From: Sipunculus nudus
Lineage: Eukaryota > Annelida > Sipuncula > Golfingiida > Sipunculidae
NCBI GenBank assembly: GCA_026874595.1
Contig: CM049313.1
Location: 42,376,659 to 42,440,658 of the forward strand
Direction of reading: 5' to 3'
DNA: 64,000 nucleotides
The notes below the pieces were generated by a model. It was not told where the DNA came from. It did not search any database and was given only the letters and a program-made list of their open reading frames with translations. The position numbers and the translations under genes were made by a program. Position 1 is the stretch's first letter, and each line of letters starts with the position of its first letter. This document shows, piece by piece, positions 21,526 to 34,500 of the stretch.

Positions 21526-24069
21526 TTATACTCGAATATTCGACCATCTGTCATGGAATTTACTAATTCTATTGTTCTTCTTTGCAATAAGAAATTCAAT
21601 ATTTTTAACATATGCAAGGTATTTTTTTAATCCTGAGAATGAAACAATAATTTGTTTCTGCCTGCTCAAATGAATGTAGCGTTTACTCAAAATAATAAAT
21701 AAATTTAAACTGTCTGTAAAATCAGGATTACCAAGAAGGACATCATTTTTATTTAAGAAATTCTCATTATATCCTAAGTCAAATATATTGTGTGCTTGCT
21801 GCCAAATACATTGAACACAATCACATGACCAGTACAGGTGCTCAGCTGTTTCTATTTCTTTACGACAAAAAGTACACATACTATTGTCCTTCAGTCCCTA
21901 TTTCCTCAGCCAATAGTTATTTACCGAGATATCCTGTAACAATTTATACTGAAAACATTTTGATTGAGTATCTTGACATAATTTAAATGGTAACAAACAA
22001 ATTTTACTCCAATCAATCTCATCATTATCATGACAATATTTTGATATCTTAGGAATAAGTTGCTTATTATGTTATAGGGCAACAAATACATTATACCAGC
22101 GTCTTGAGTTACACTGTTTGAGTGGTATACCCACTCCATCCTCAGATATTAACAACTCATCAGAATACTCACTTGATACCCTAAATACATCAATATCATA
22201 TATTTTACAAGATATTTTCGCCTTTTCAACTACTGCTCTCCATCTTATATATTCCAATTGTTTAACACCTTTGTTTTGCCATGTTTTAAAAGGGATTAAT
22301 TTTCCATCTAGGTCAAATAAATTATAAAACATAAAGTATCCTGATTCATACAAGTTTTTACTAAAAAAAAGTAACACTATCAGTACCAATGTTACCATTA
22401 TACCATATTACCTGATCTACTATCGGCTTCACTGATTTTATCTTTTTCCAAATTTTAAATATACCTGACAGAAACTGGTGTTCATCTTCTAGATTAGAAA
22501 TAAAATCATAACTATAGTCACAATGCAAAAGTAGATCGAAATCTAATCCAACTGTTGCAAGTATGTTTTTCCATATGTCTGTCACTTCTTTTCTTTGGTT
22601 TGAAATATACTTTAAAATCCATGTTATCTTGTATGTTTGTATTATACTATCAACATGAGGGACATTCAATCCCCCAGCAGTCACTGGTTGAATTAAAAGG
22701 ATCCTTTTCAGTTGTTCCTTCCCTGAATTCCACAGAAAGGAAAAAAATATTTTATCAATTTCTTTTCTATATTTCAAAGGTGTATCTACACATGTAAATA
22801 TATACTGAAAAGATGAGACTAGATATGACCTAATAATCTGAATCTTTCCTAACAAGGTCAGAATTCTTGTTTTCCAAATTTGGGCTGCTAACCTCATTTT
22901 TTTAATTTTGTCTTCAAAATTTAAATAGGCGGCCTTTTCTTTGCTATATGAAAAATATATGCCTAGTATTTTTATGTGAGATTTTGACCAATTAATATTT
23001 AATGGTTTTTCTATGTCATTCCTCTTTGAACCAATCCACATAGCTTCTGTTTTTTCTATGTTTAGTGTTAACCCAGATATCTTTTTAAACATTTTGATTT
23101 CTTCTATTAAGTTTCTTGCAGAATCAGGAGTGGACAGAACTGCTGTCATATCATCTGCAAAGAGAAGTAATTTAATTTCTTGTCCAAAAATTTTAATTCC
23201 TCTAATATTATAATTGTTTCTAATTTGTATTGCCAAAATTTCAATACAAAGAATGAATAAATATGGAGACAATGGGTCACCCTGCCTCACACCTCTACCA
23301 ATTGGAAAGTACTGAGATGTTGTACCATTATTTATTATACAACTTTTAATATTTTTATAAATTGTTTTAATCCAACCAATAAATGACGGTCCAAAATTAA
23401 AATACCACAAAACTTTAGAAAAAATGACCATTCCAAGGAGTCGAAAGCTTTTTCAAAATCCAGTGCTAATATCAAGCCTTCCTTTCTATATCTCTTGGTA
23501 TAATTCATAATTTCTGTTAAAAGTCTGATACTAGTAAAAATGTCTCTACCTTTAACATATCCAAACTGATTTGAATGAATTAATTTTGGAATTATCTTTT
23601 GTAATCTTAGAGACAGTGCTTTTGATCCTATTTTATAGTCGACATTTAACAGTGAAATCGGCCTCCAATTCTTAAGTTTTGTACGATCTTTATTTTTATC
23701 TTTTAAGGTAATAACTGCTTGTTTTTGGGAAGGTGACAATTCGCCAACTTCATGTGAATAATTAAGACTATCAACTAAATATTTTCCAAACATAGGCCAG
23801 AACTGTTTATAAAATTCAGAACAAATTCCATCATTCCCTGGACTTTTATTTGCTTTCATAAGCATTAAAGCTTCGTGACATTCCTCTATACTTAATTTAC
23901 CTTCACAAATACTTTGATCTTGAGTATTTAGAGAGATAATGTTACTCATATTCAAATTATTTAAATTACATGGCTGACTGTCAAGAATGGTGGAGGAATA
24001 CAAAGTTTCATAAAAATTAACTATCTGCTTCAAGATCTGTTTGTTATTCTCGACAACTTGTCCAATCAT
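21526..24069 (-). pseudogene. LINE ORF2 reverse transcriptase and C-terminal zinc-knuckle region, frameshifted
   Basis: Two overlapping frames (24069-23335 and 23431-22361) carry RT motifs: KSPGNDG and 'FYKQFW' in the N-terminal part, 'LNVDYKI', 'ALDFEKAFDSLEW' in the palm, then 'GVRQGDPLSPYLF' and the catalytic FADD. Further frames (22398-22072, 22139-21921, 21879-21526) carry the C-terminal domain ending with a Cx2C...Hx4C motif (CTFC...HLYWSC), as in zf-RVT regions of L1-like elements. At least three frame changes break it. It would copy LINE RNA at nicked target DNA if intact. Confidence 0.9.
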
Positions 24070-24214
24070 TTAGTATTAGTTTTCTTACTGTTTTGTTCTT
24101 TGAGTTTCTATTTTCAAGGTTAAGAAAATATTTATTGCTTTTCTCGCCTTGTTCATACCATCTTATTTTTGATCTTAGAATAGTACCTTCTACTTTCTTG
24201 TTTTTTATACATTC

Positions 24215-25290
24215 TTATTCTTGTTTTAATTTTTCAACATTATTTTCAATAGTTTCAATTTTTTCATCATCATTTAATAATCCAATTTCAGACTGCAGGT
24301 TTTTAATTTTTTCCTCTAAGTCCTTCTCTCTGTCTTTATTTCTCTTTGCTCTTTCTTTTCCATAATTAATTGACACTTGTCTTATTTTGTATTTAAGATA
24401 TTCCCATATAATTCTAGGGTCATTAGTACCTGATATCTCTTCAAGCCAGTTAGACATCTCATTCTTTATCAATTTAATATATTCTTCATCATTCAAAAAT
24501 GATGCGTTTAGCTTCCATAAACCATTTCCTTTTTTAGTTTGCTTATTATTTCCAATGGTAACAATAACTGGGTTGTGATCACTATGATCAGAATATCCAA
24601 TGTTTACAGCTGAAATGAAATCAAATAAATTTCTTGAAATAAACCAATAATCGAGACGTCTATATATGTTTGGGTTTTTATGGCTCCATGTAAATTGTTT
24701 CAAGCAAGAATATTTTACTCTCCAAACATCGCACAAGTCATACTTTTCCAGGATTTCATATATAATATTAACAACGCCTTTCCTTGTCCCACATAATCCT
24801 CCTTTCCTGTCCAGTTCATCATTTAAAATACAGTTCATGTCTCCCCAAATAATAATATTAGCATCAGCCTCAAACATTGCATCTCTTATTTTGTCTGAAA
24901 TATGAGTATAAAACAATATTTGTTCTCTAGCAGCATTTGAAGCATATACATTTATTAAAATATAATCAACACCATAAATTTCTACTCTTAACAAAATGAC
25001 TCTACCTTGAACATGAACCTCTTGTTTACATTTAAAGTCTAAAGTATTTTTCAACAAAATCGCAACACCTCTGCTCTGGCTAGAGCCATGACTCCAATAA
25101 ATTTGACCTCCCCATTCATTTTTCCATTGATTTTCATTTCTTACTGACCCATAAGTTTCTTGTGAAAATATTAGTTCTGCTTTTTGCTTGTGCAACCATC
25201 TAAAAATTGATTTTCTCTTCTTAAAATTATTGAGCCCTCTAACATTCAAAGTGAGCAGGCTAAAATGTTCATTTATGTTATTGAATAGTG
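24215..25290 (-). pseudogene. LINE ORF2 apurinic-type endonuclease domain
   Basis: One open frame carries the exonuclease/endonuclease/phosphatase signature: 'LNVRGLNN' at the N terminus, 'FSQETYGS' (catalytic Glu), 'WGDMNC', and 'YSDHSDHNPV' with the catalytic Asp-His near the end. A Lys/Glu-rich coiled-coil-like linker follows. The frame is open upstream to about 25290, and the conserved 'LTLNVRG' begins there without an obvious Met. It stops before joining the RT frames, so ORF2 is split. This domain nicks target DNA. Confidence 0.9.
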
Positions 25291-26193
25291 GTCGTTTCTA
25301 AAGTGATACCATGACCAGTTGAAATTTTCATTTACAATTTGTCCATAAACAATTCCAGTGCCTGAAGGTGCAGTTGCCATTATGTTTCAAGTTTAAACAA
25401 GTGCTAAAGGATTTAAACAGCTTTGCTTTTGTCTCTATGAAAAGGACCAAAAGCCAAAACAGGCAACAGATTGTAACAAAGAGGGTCTCTGGGTGTCCTT
25501 TGTTCCTCTAAATCTTTTAGCTTATTTGGAACAAAGAACAGGTGGTCCACCATGGTTTCCACTCCACAGCTTTCAATAAAACACTTCAAAATAAACTCTG
25601 CTAGGTACATTTGTCCTCAGTATTGTCACAACACTGGGTACAAAACTCCTTCAAAATATTTAGTGCCACTTCTCAATGGTGGCATTACCAAATTTACAGC
25701 AGGTTCACTTTGGTACAAATAATAAAAGAAATAATATGGTCTACATATAGTTATATGTTGCACTCTAAAGTGATGGAATCACTAGAAACATATTTGAGTT
25801 TAATATAAAATACAATACCACTCTGTTATTTATGTATCCCATGTAAAAATGTGTTTAGTTTACACAGTTTTACCAAATACCTGTATCTCATTCTTCATGA
25901 AGTATACAGCAAAATATATCAGAGAGTTAACTCTGAGATTCTATGTAAATATAAATTTTTGATATTATTTGACTGAGTACAACCTTTTATAGTTTATAAA
26001 CAGGAGAAAAAGACATATTCAGAAAAAAAACACATTTCCTCAATGCTAATCATGTCTTCATTCTGTACAAGATTGTAGTGAAACTGAATAGATGTTAAAG
26101 CAAAATCAATAAATACATCAAGTACATCTCATCAACTTGAACCTTTAGGAATACAATGTAGAAGTTACAAGGATAAAGCATTATATATATCAG
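25291..26193. other. LINE inter-ORF segment, no coding content recognised
   Basis: About 900 bases between the end of ORF1 and the open endonuclease frame. Only short ORFs are present. Such a gap is longer than usual for L1-like elements and may include an insertion or a decayed part of ORF1 or ORF2. Confidence 0.5.
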
Positions 26194-26808
26194 TTATAAT
26201 CTCTTAAGATCTTTCTCTCTGATGAAAGATTTTTTGTGACCAGTTGTTAATTTCACAATTATAGTGCCATCAGAGGTCCATGCGGCCTCTACTTGTGGAT
26301 GCTCTTTGGCTTGTTTGAGCAGATCAAACCTAGTTTTTGTAAGGTCTTCTACTATAGTTACACCTGACCCTTTCAACTGTTGTCTTGCTCTAACAACTTG
26401 GTCCTTAAATTTCCAACTGACAAATTTGACCAGAATTGCTCTAGGATGTTTACCTCCTGGCCTACCAGCTCTATGTGTTCTCTCTATCATCCAGCTTTCA
26501 ACTGGAACTCCTATTTGCCTGAATAGTTTCATGGCTTCTAGTTCACAATTTTCAGCACTTTCAGTTACTCCAAATATTCGTACAGATGTACGACGCCCAT
26601 ATTGCTCCAAATCATCCAGCTTTAATGTCCATTCATTGATCTCTCTTTCCAAATCTGCATTTGTTTCCCTCATCTCTATCTCCTGTCTATGTAATTTATC
26701 TCTGAGGTCTGAAAGTTTTACCTTTATTTTTAGCTCAGCTGACTGTAAGACATCTGGATAATAGCGATGGTCTTTTCCGGTCGCTCGTCCGACCGTCCCG
26801 ATGTCCAT
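26194..26808 (-). CDS. LINE ORF1 protein (L1 ORF1p-like RNA-binding protein)
   Basis: The 204-aa frame is uninterrupted. It has a heptad-rich coiled coil at about residues 25-70, an RRM-like domain beginning 'RTSVRIFGVTES' at about 73-80 with 'IERTHRAGR' after it, and a C-terminal domain ('ILVKFVSWKFKDQV', ending 'FIREKDLKRL'). This is the layout of L1-type ORF1p, a trimeric nucleic-acid chaperone. It is shorter than typical L1 ORF1p (about 340 aa), so the N terminus may be truncated. It belongs to the same element as the endonuclease and RT frames downstream on the - strand. Confidence 0.85.
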   Translation of the reverse strand: MDIGTVGRATGKDHRYYPDVLQSAELKIKVKLSDLRDKLHRQEIEMRETNADLEREINEWTLKLDDLEQYGRRTSVRIFGVTESAENCELEAMKLFRQIGVPVESWMIERTHRAGRPGGKHPRAILVKFVSWKFKDQVVRARQQLKGSGVTIVEDLTKTRFDLLKQAKEHPQVEAAWTSDGTIIVKLTTGHKKSFIREKDLKRL

Positions 26809-28254
26809 TAACTATGGCACAAATAAAAAATAGTTTCCAACCTGAATCCGCGCAAAGAGTTGCCTGGGGGCAAAACTGTTTCCATACCCGAAACTAGGTC
26901 AATGTGACCTCATTTGGTGGAAATACCTCCATTTTCAATTTGAATCGAAATCCCCGTATAAATAGCCTTCATATTCGGCGTAAAGTCATTTTAATAGTTT
27001 TGGGACTTAGATCAATATTGTTTAATTTATGAAAGTTACGGGATGGGACATAATGAACTAAGTAAACAGCAGGAAACAATTTTACTCACAAAATGTCTTA
27101 ACTGTTGATGCTAGATTTTTTTCCTCCAAAAGGAAATAAATGTATTTTTTTTAATTTACGTGTACACCAGAGATTGGATCAAGAGTTTGTATTTCTTTTA
27201 AAGTTTGTACCATAAATGTAAAATTCATACCATATTTTAGCCTTAGTTTTACTATTTCTCATTTTAAGCCTATAAACGCTGATGATCTAAATTTTAGATC
27301 ATGCACACACATGGAATTAAGCTTTGACATTCTGAAATTCTAACAACAGTTCCGAATTTTCCAGTGGGCCCTACCTGTTTATCCCTTACGGAAAGGACTT
27401 CGTTCTGTCCTTACATATGGTAAATTTTCATCTTAATAGCTTGCTTTTTATGCTAATTTACTTCAGTGTTTACACATCATTTCTTTTTACGTTGATTACC
27501 TTGCCGTGAATTTCCTTGGTGAAAACAATTTGATGACAAGTAGAAAGGTAATGCGCACCCTGCAATTCCATGGACGCTGCATGGATGGCATCAAGTATAT
27601 TGATAATGTAGGATACACCATTTTAAAAAAAATGTAAAAGAACCGTCTAAAACCGCTGAAAAAAACGAGAATAGAAACATGGAATAAAAATACAAGAAAG
27701 CTGTCTGCTGTTTGGAAGACATAATTCATGCCACCTTCAGGCAAACCATGGTAGTTTTTCAGCACGATTGATATGTTTCATATAATGTGACAATCGTGTA
27801 TTCATAGGAACAGTAAAAGTAGTGGGTCACTGTACACACTTTATGTTATAAACAATCATTTACATACCCCCCCCCCAATAAAGATAACCGACATTTGACC
27901 TTCCTCACGATAACAAAACCTTGCCAGTACACGTACCCGGTCGCCCTACTGATTTCTATTTAAGAGAGGTTTATCAAAGATTAGATAGGTTTATCAAAGG
28001 TATACGATGGGCAATAGGTCTGCTGATCAGAGTTCATCTGTACAGCCTCGTTAAAAGTCTTCCCTTCGGTGCAGCAGTGCCTGATTTACACTTTTATTAG
28101 ATTGTACACAATAAGATCTTTGGTCCAATTCTTCAATAATAAATTGTACATGTAATAAAGATTCCAAGGCCGGTTAAATTTATCATCTAGATCTTGTCAT
28201 ATTCTTGCGTTAATTGCAGGAGGGCAAGGGTTCATCCACCTTCGTGTGTGTGTT

Positions 28255-28420
28255 TGAGTGTGTGTGTGTGTGTTTGTTCACAATATAACCCAGGAATGGG
28301 TATTTTGGGAATAGGCCAATGAAGAAAAGATTAAATTAAGTCGATGACCCGGAACATGATCCGGTTTCAGGAACGTCATCAAGGAATATTCATAAACATG
28401 AATGCAAAGTGAACGCAAAC
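28255..28420 (-). mobile_element. RTE-like retroelement 3' tail, fragment
   Basis: The reverse complement contains 'ttccttgatgacgttcctg', 'ccggatcatgttccgg' and 'ttgtgaacaaacac', the same modules in the same order as at 58130-58350 and 63640-63880. A (TG)n tract borders it. Similar tails with 'ggcggagg..aa' ends are common for RTE-clade LINEs and their SINEs in marine animals. Confidence 0.55.
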
Positions 28421-28619
28421 ATGGTGTTGGGAGCAGCCGACAATACAGACCTCCCATATGACAGGAGGCTTGCAATCCTTAGGATGAGATCTTTGGTCCA
28501 ATTCTTCAATAAGGCTGGTGAAATTTATTACCTTAATCTTATTGAGAAATTCCATATGTACTTGCTTACACACGTAAACTAAAACATGCAAAACCAAAGG
28601 ATGGTCTGAAGTAACTTAG

Positions 28620-28885
28620 GGCTCCGACTTGAAATGGTCGACCATTATACGAATATGATAGACGAAAACACATGGCGCTATCTAGAGATTGTCGAAGAAA
28701 TCATAGGGCGCCACCTGGGGACTGGTCCAATATAACACAACTTTACAAGTCGCTACCTATAGGAATGGTCTAAGATAGCATTGGGCGCCACACGGGGACA
28801 ATCGACGATCACTTAGGGCTCCATCTGGGGTGATCGACAATATAATACAAATTTCACCTGGGGATAGTAAGCTTTACTGCAGGGC
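28620..28885. repeat. Degenerate tandem repeat with 'gggcgccacctgggga' modules
   Basis: Variants of 'agggc[g/t]cca.ctgggga' followed by 'ctggtccaatataacacaa', 'ggtctaagatagca' or 'tcgacaatataataca' recur about five times at 45-70 base spacing. Coding potential is absent. Confidence 0.55.
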
Positions 28886-29824
28886 ACAACTGTTTCATCT
28901 GGATATGGGTGGTTCCTGCAGGTTTTTAAATACTGTTGTCGCCTTTACATTATTTTGGCCCCACTTTCACAGAACCCACTAGCACTCTAACGGTCCTTAC
29001 ATGTCACATGCAGCAATCAGGGCGAGGCTACAGAAGGGTTAACCGGGCCACACTAATCCATTTAAAGGACCAACGCAAGAATGACAAAATAGTTTTTTTT
29101 ATGAAATATTTATTTAATATAGCTTGCTGCCCCTTCCAGTCGGAGATTTTAATTGTAGTCACATTCCTGATCCTTCTATCATGCACATGCACACAGACAT
29201 ACATACGTTCCATTCGCATTAGCCGGAGCTCATATTTTAGATTATATTTGTATCCGGCAAAACAGAGTTTTGCGGATACTATGTTTTCACGCGGGTTCCG
29301 TCGCCGCCGCGGCGTTCGTTTAAGGAGAACTCATTTAAGACCTTGAACCGATCTTTCAGAAACCCAGCATAGTTATTTTCTCACCAATGTAGTTGTGTGT
29401 AACAAAGACTGGTGGCGCAACCTGCAGTCCTTATTTTGCAGTATGAATATGAATGACATTTTAATAACAGTCCATATCTAAGGAGTGGTTCAATTTATTG
29501 AACTGAATTTGTGCATGTTAGGTGATCTTGGATCACCACATCTCGTACTGGAGACTGGTGGCTTCATCTACAATGATTTTTGCGTGGCGCTCATCCATTC
29601 GTTTGCATTCTGTTCGTCTTAGTAATTGGTTTAATATCTTGGGCTGATATTGTTCATGTTCATATATATTGGATACCTTCAAATCGTACCTCAGACTTGT
29701 AGCGCCATCTGCAATCGTTTTCGTGTGGCTTCCACATGCATATGCATTTGAAAATTGCTCATATCACAGGATTTGTTAAATGTATTGGCCTGAAATTTTC
29801 TGATTTACTTAATCATGATTGTTA

Positions 29825-30070
29825 CAATTATTGTACTTATTATTAAAAATATTTATTATTAAAATTTTTTTAATTTATTATTATTATTTATTTTTTTATT
29901 ATTATGATTTTATTATAATTTCATTATTATTATTATTATTATTATCATATAATCATTACTATTATTATTATTATTATTATTATCATTTTTATTATTTTTA
30001 TTTTACGATTATTTTAATTATTATAAATATTATTATTGTTATTATTATTATTATTATTATCATTATTATA

Positions 30071-30103
<33 letters not shown>

Positions 30104-30105
30104 TA
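29825..30105. repeat. ATT/TTA-rich low-complexity block
   Basis: Nearly uninterrupted imperfect (ATT)n with occasional C or G. It yields a long but meaningless hydrophobic ORF. Confidence 0.9.
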
Positions 30106-31347
30106 AATACTTTTTATTATTGTTTGTAATATATGGTTAATATGTATATATGGTTAATTTGCCTGTTAGCAGTTGTTTGGATCCTTAGAGTAACACCTAA
30201 GGAACGTTCCATTAATGTATTAGGTACTGGACTACTAGTAAAGTAGTAAAAAGTGTGGTGTCTGAACATTGTATTAGTTTTTTTTTTCTTTCACATATGC
30301 TTTCTTATATGATGGTTACAAACCATGAATGGTCCCCTGTATTATCTTCCCTATACGCAGCCGTTACTAAGTGTGAGAAGTATTTATTTGATTAATTTTA
30401 TTTTAAAACCAGTAAAACATAATTTGAATTTCTACGCCGAACTGATGATTGTTTCAACTCCACTCCGACTGCACATATATCCTTGAGTGATTTTCATATA
30501 ATAAAACCAATTCGGTGTGACCATGAAAACATCTGCTAAACGTTGATTATACGTGGCAACTTTTTAGTGAGGAAGCATTCATCAATTAAAACAGACTCAA
30601 TGTGTTTAAGTTAACACTGGCGTTGTTGTGTATACTGTGAGTGAGCTTTCCTGTTATTTCTGTGAGACAAGACTTGTTGATTTTTTCTCACGTCAGGAGG
30701 GAGTTATATTGTTTCGATGATACATGTACTGATATATCACGGTCCTCCTGAGATATATACAAGGATAATGTTCATCCCACCTTCACCAAATTAATAACAG
30801 TAATTTCAATAAAGCAAAAATATTTTTTTATTCGCACTGTTAACATGTGACGTCACAGAGAGAATTAATGTTTGTTTGATTTTTTTAAATATAAGTATAT
30901 ACACAGATGCTGAATGGTCATAGTGTCTTTAGTGTGACAAGACTGCATCATCAGACACTTGACACAACCAAATGCGCACCTAAATTTTAATAAATAATAA
31001 ACGAGACATTTTCTATGCTTCGAAAGGAAAACGACTTCGTATTTAAATCAAATCATTCTGAATTCAAAGAGTTAAAATCTATTATACAGGGTAAAATATT
31101 TCTTTCTCTGTGGGAATTATAACTGAAAGAAAGAAAACGACTGTGGGTACTATAGAATAATTGCTATCATGCATTCCAGCTGTGTACATAATTTGATTAA
31201 AAATCGTCTTGAAAATATCCAAGAATGCATTGCGGATAGTCATACCCTTACAATAGTTACGGAATTAAGACACCCTTATATACCCTAAAAGATATACAAT
31301 ATTAATCTAGATGCAAAATAAAAATAAAAGTTACCTACACACACAAA

Positions 31348-31349
<2 letters not shown>

Positions 31350-31406
<57 letters not shown>
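31350..31406. repeat. (TA)n microsatellite
   Basis: About 28 TA units roughly 160 bases beyond the fusl-B stop codon. Confidence 0.9.
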
Positions 31407-31407
<1 letters not shown>

Positions 31408-31570
31408 CTATTATATATATCGTTATACGTGGAAAAATGACTTACTTCAATCTCAGTGATTTACTTGTTAAAGTAAGCAGTGAGTGCAAATGTAACATGC
31501 ACCGATGTAAGTGAGGGCGTGCCTTCACAGAGAGGACCGAACTGTAGTGAAGGTTCAGCAGAAGTTCGGC

Positions 31571-34500
31571 TCAGATGGTGGTTGTTCCTTCACTGCCGTT
31601 CACGTCACCCTTCTTTGCGTTATCGTCATCAAGAGTGGGGTATAGAGGCGTCCCCGGGTCTTCCTTTTCGTATCGTCTTAATTTATTTTCTTCATCCTTT
31701 TCATCTGTGGCCTTAATAAATACAGTATTGAGAAATGGATAAAAAAAATAAAACTGGCAAAAACTCTCAAAAGAACTTCTCTGGTACAATGTTTCAAAAC
31801 TTGCTTCCTTACATGATTCAGCCTTTATATTATACAGTGAAACATGTGTAATAAGACCATCTGTGGGACTGGCCAAAAGTGGTCTTAATAAGCAGGTAGT
31901 CCTTTTGAAGAGTTCAGTTATAAACAGTGGAATGCTTTAAGTTCACCCAAAGGTGGTCTTAATAGACAGGTGGTGTTATTAAAAGGTGGTCTTTTAGACA
32001 GGTTCCACTCTTGTGACAAGAAGGAATCACCGAACAAACATTTTGTTAAACGGATCAAGCGACAGTATCGACATCTCCAGGCATTCGAGCCAAACTTTAA
32101 ATAAATTCCCTTTCCAACTTTTGGTGAACTGTTTTTCCTTAATATTAAAATAAAAAATTTAAACTTTTTCTTGGTTCTTTCAACTTGATTTATTATCAAC
32201 AATTTAAGAAATGGATAATGCCCAAACGTTTACAAGTGTCAGTGGCATTACAAATACGTACACCCTGCAAACAGGTTGTTATTCATTTCTGACCTTAAAA
32301 TGCTCTCCATATTTTTTCGGCAGGAACTATTTCAAATTAAACGTTCAAATTGTAACATTCAAATTTACTTCATTAAGTCCACTTATCATTTATAATGAGG
32401 CGCAAATATTGACTTTCGAATTGCAAGTAGGCCAGAAGTGAAAATTCCCATACCCAGTTATGGACTCGAGGATCAGAGTATGTTCTAGTTAACACTTACC
32501 TCCTCCCGTGACGGGAAGTAGTACCGTAAATATACGTTACAGAGCATCATTCCCTCTCCATTCTTCAATGATCCATCGACATCACAGCCCCGCATGATGA
32601 CACTGCTAGCGTTAAACATCAGCATCATGAGACCAATACCTCCGAAATGGGTCAGGGCGTTACTGCGGATATCACAATGTCGAAATATGTCAATATAAAT
32701 GCTTATTTCAAAGTACATTTTTATATTATTATATATGATTTTTTTTACATATTTCATATTAATATTATAAATTTATTATCATTGTTGTCATAATAATTTA
32801 GGTAGGACAAATGTTTGTTCCTGAACACCTCGCATATGGCAGGACTATTTGAAATTTTCCGTGAAATACTACATGCGTCTCATAATTGGATGCCCTTAAT
32901 CCTGTATGGCCACAACACTTATGATCAATGTCAAGTGTAGTTTGCTATAGTTTGGAATGCTACATACTTAATTTTAAAGGTACCCAATCACCTAACTTTT
33001 GCAAGAGAATTTATATGATTTCTGGCTTCCTCTGTGAATACATGTATATTAATGATCAAAGAGCAATTTTGGTTGTGAAAAGTTCTTATAAGGCCTTTGT
33101 GAAAGAGATGTTAACTTGTTTATCAGAAATATGTTTGTAAACACAGCAATGTTGACAAACAAGAGGTAGAAAGGTCACTTGTGGCAAAACCCCATTCGCA
33201 AAGTTACAGCTTATCTGACATGCTGCCAGGTGCCCTTGTTGAATTTGTTTTGATCATTTTGGCGGGGCCCCACATATTATAAACACCATGCATGATATAA
33301 ACAATACACGCAGCCTGTGTGCGTTGATATCCACATTTTCTAGCCTATATTTATGAAAGCTCCAAGGGAAACCTATAGTTTATTAAGGTCAGATAGGTGA
33401 TTGGGTCCCTTTAATGAAATAAACAATTAAGATGATGCCTTAACAAAAAAAAAATACTTTCATAGAGATATTTGAATACTTTGACCGTTTAGAAATTTTG
33501 GGTGGTTAACGAAAATGTTGTGGAAACGGTTATGGTAGGAGGATTAATTGGGAACTGTCAAACAGTTCTGTTGTACGGTTAGTTGTCATGCATTAAAGTC
33601 ACAGACATAGGCATTCGTAAGTGTAAACTATCAGGGTATATTTCAACGTGCTGTGAATCCCTAACTGAGCAGTGGAAAATGTGCAGTTATAATTCTGGAT
33701 TTGAGCAGTTCTAAATCTTAAATCTTTGTTTCGTCTCAGATTTGAAAGCCCCTTTGATGCCTACGAACAAACATTTAAATTTCAGCGAGTCCTCATTTAA
33801 AAGTTATACATCGTTGGCTCTGGCATCATGAATTTACAAACATTTTGTTATATTTCTGTGATGTTCATTCATATTGTGTCTTAATGTTATTCATTATTCA
33901 ATTCACTTGGAATATTCATATTATCTATATAAGCTATGTACAAACTCAAGATCACAAGAATTAGTTTAACCTTAAGAGTCAAAGACCCTATATCCGTGAC
34001 AACCCGACTCAGTAGCACTGCTTATAAGGCTGGTAGTCCTCCTAGGGTCGTGATACAAGAAAAATCGAGGAATACATTGCAGTGGTCATAGATTTTTTGT
34101 TGTTGCATTCATATTGTGCTAAACAGCCCATAATCATAACATTAGGCAACGAATACTGAATTAACACAAAAGAATACATGTGAACAAACAACCCAATCTG
34201 AAATTTCGGCTCTGTGGTAACGATTCAATTCCTGTATCGCGTACAAGTTGGCTGCGCCCAGTAACCCGTGCGAGCCATTCCTTTATTCTTGTGGTCAGAA
34301 ATTCAACAAACATGCGGAGTGGTTTACCAATATACTGAGTTAAAACAGAACTTCTTTTCGCTCATGTTTAGTGTTGTTAGAAAGTATACTGAAAAGCTAA
34401 CGATTAGTTTGGTTTATGTCAATTGACAGTGTGCCTGTACGTCACAAGGCGTTGTCAGAAATGACGATAATATTTGCATCGTCATAAAGCCTTAAATTGC

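Larger units (their letters stand above)
21349..26830 (-). mobile_element. L1/Tx1-like non-LTR retrotransposon (LINE), degenerate
   Basis: On the - strand the order is ORF1 (26808-26194), an inter-ORF gap of about 900 bases, endonuclease, reverse transcriptase, a C-terminal Cys/His region, and a poly(A) tail seen as T runs at 21349-21380. ORF2 is spread over several frames with stops, so the copy is inactive. The 5' limit near 26.83 kb is approximate and no target duplication was found. It lies between the convergent genes fusl-A and fusl-B. Confidence 0.9.
26831..31349. other. Intergenic stretch between the LINE and fusl-B; repeats only
   Basis: No host exon recognised. It contains an RTE-like 3' tail (28255-28420), a degenerate tandem region (28620-28885), a dispersed-repeat zone (29230-29760), and an ATT/TTA low-complexity block (29825-30105) whose long apparent ORF is only Ile/Leu/Tyr repeats. 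Confidence 0.5.

Noticed and set aside
26264-26761. 165-codon + strand ORF
   Set aside because: Antisense shadow of LINE ORF1; Ser/Cys/Leu-rich with no domain.
29819-30106. 95-codon hydrophobic ORF
   Set aside because: Encoded by an imperfect ATT/TTA repeat block; the apparent membrane protein is an artefact.
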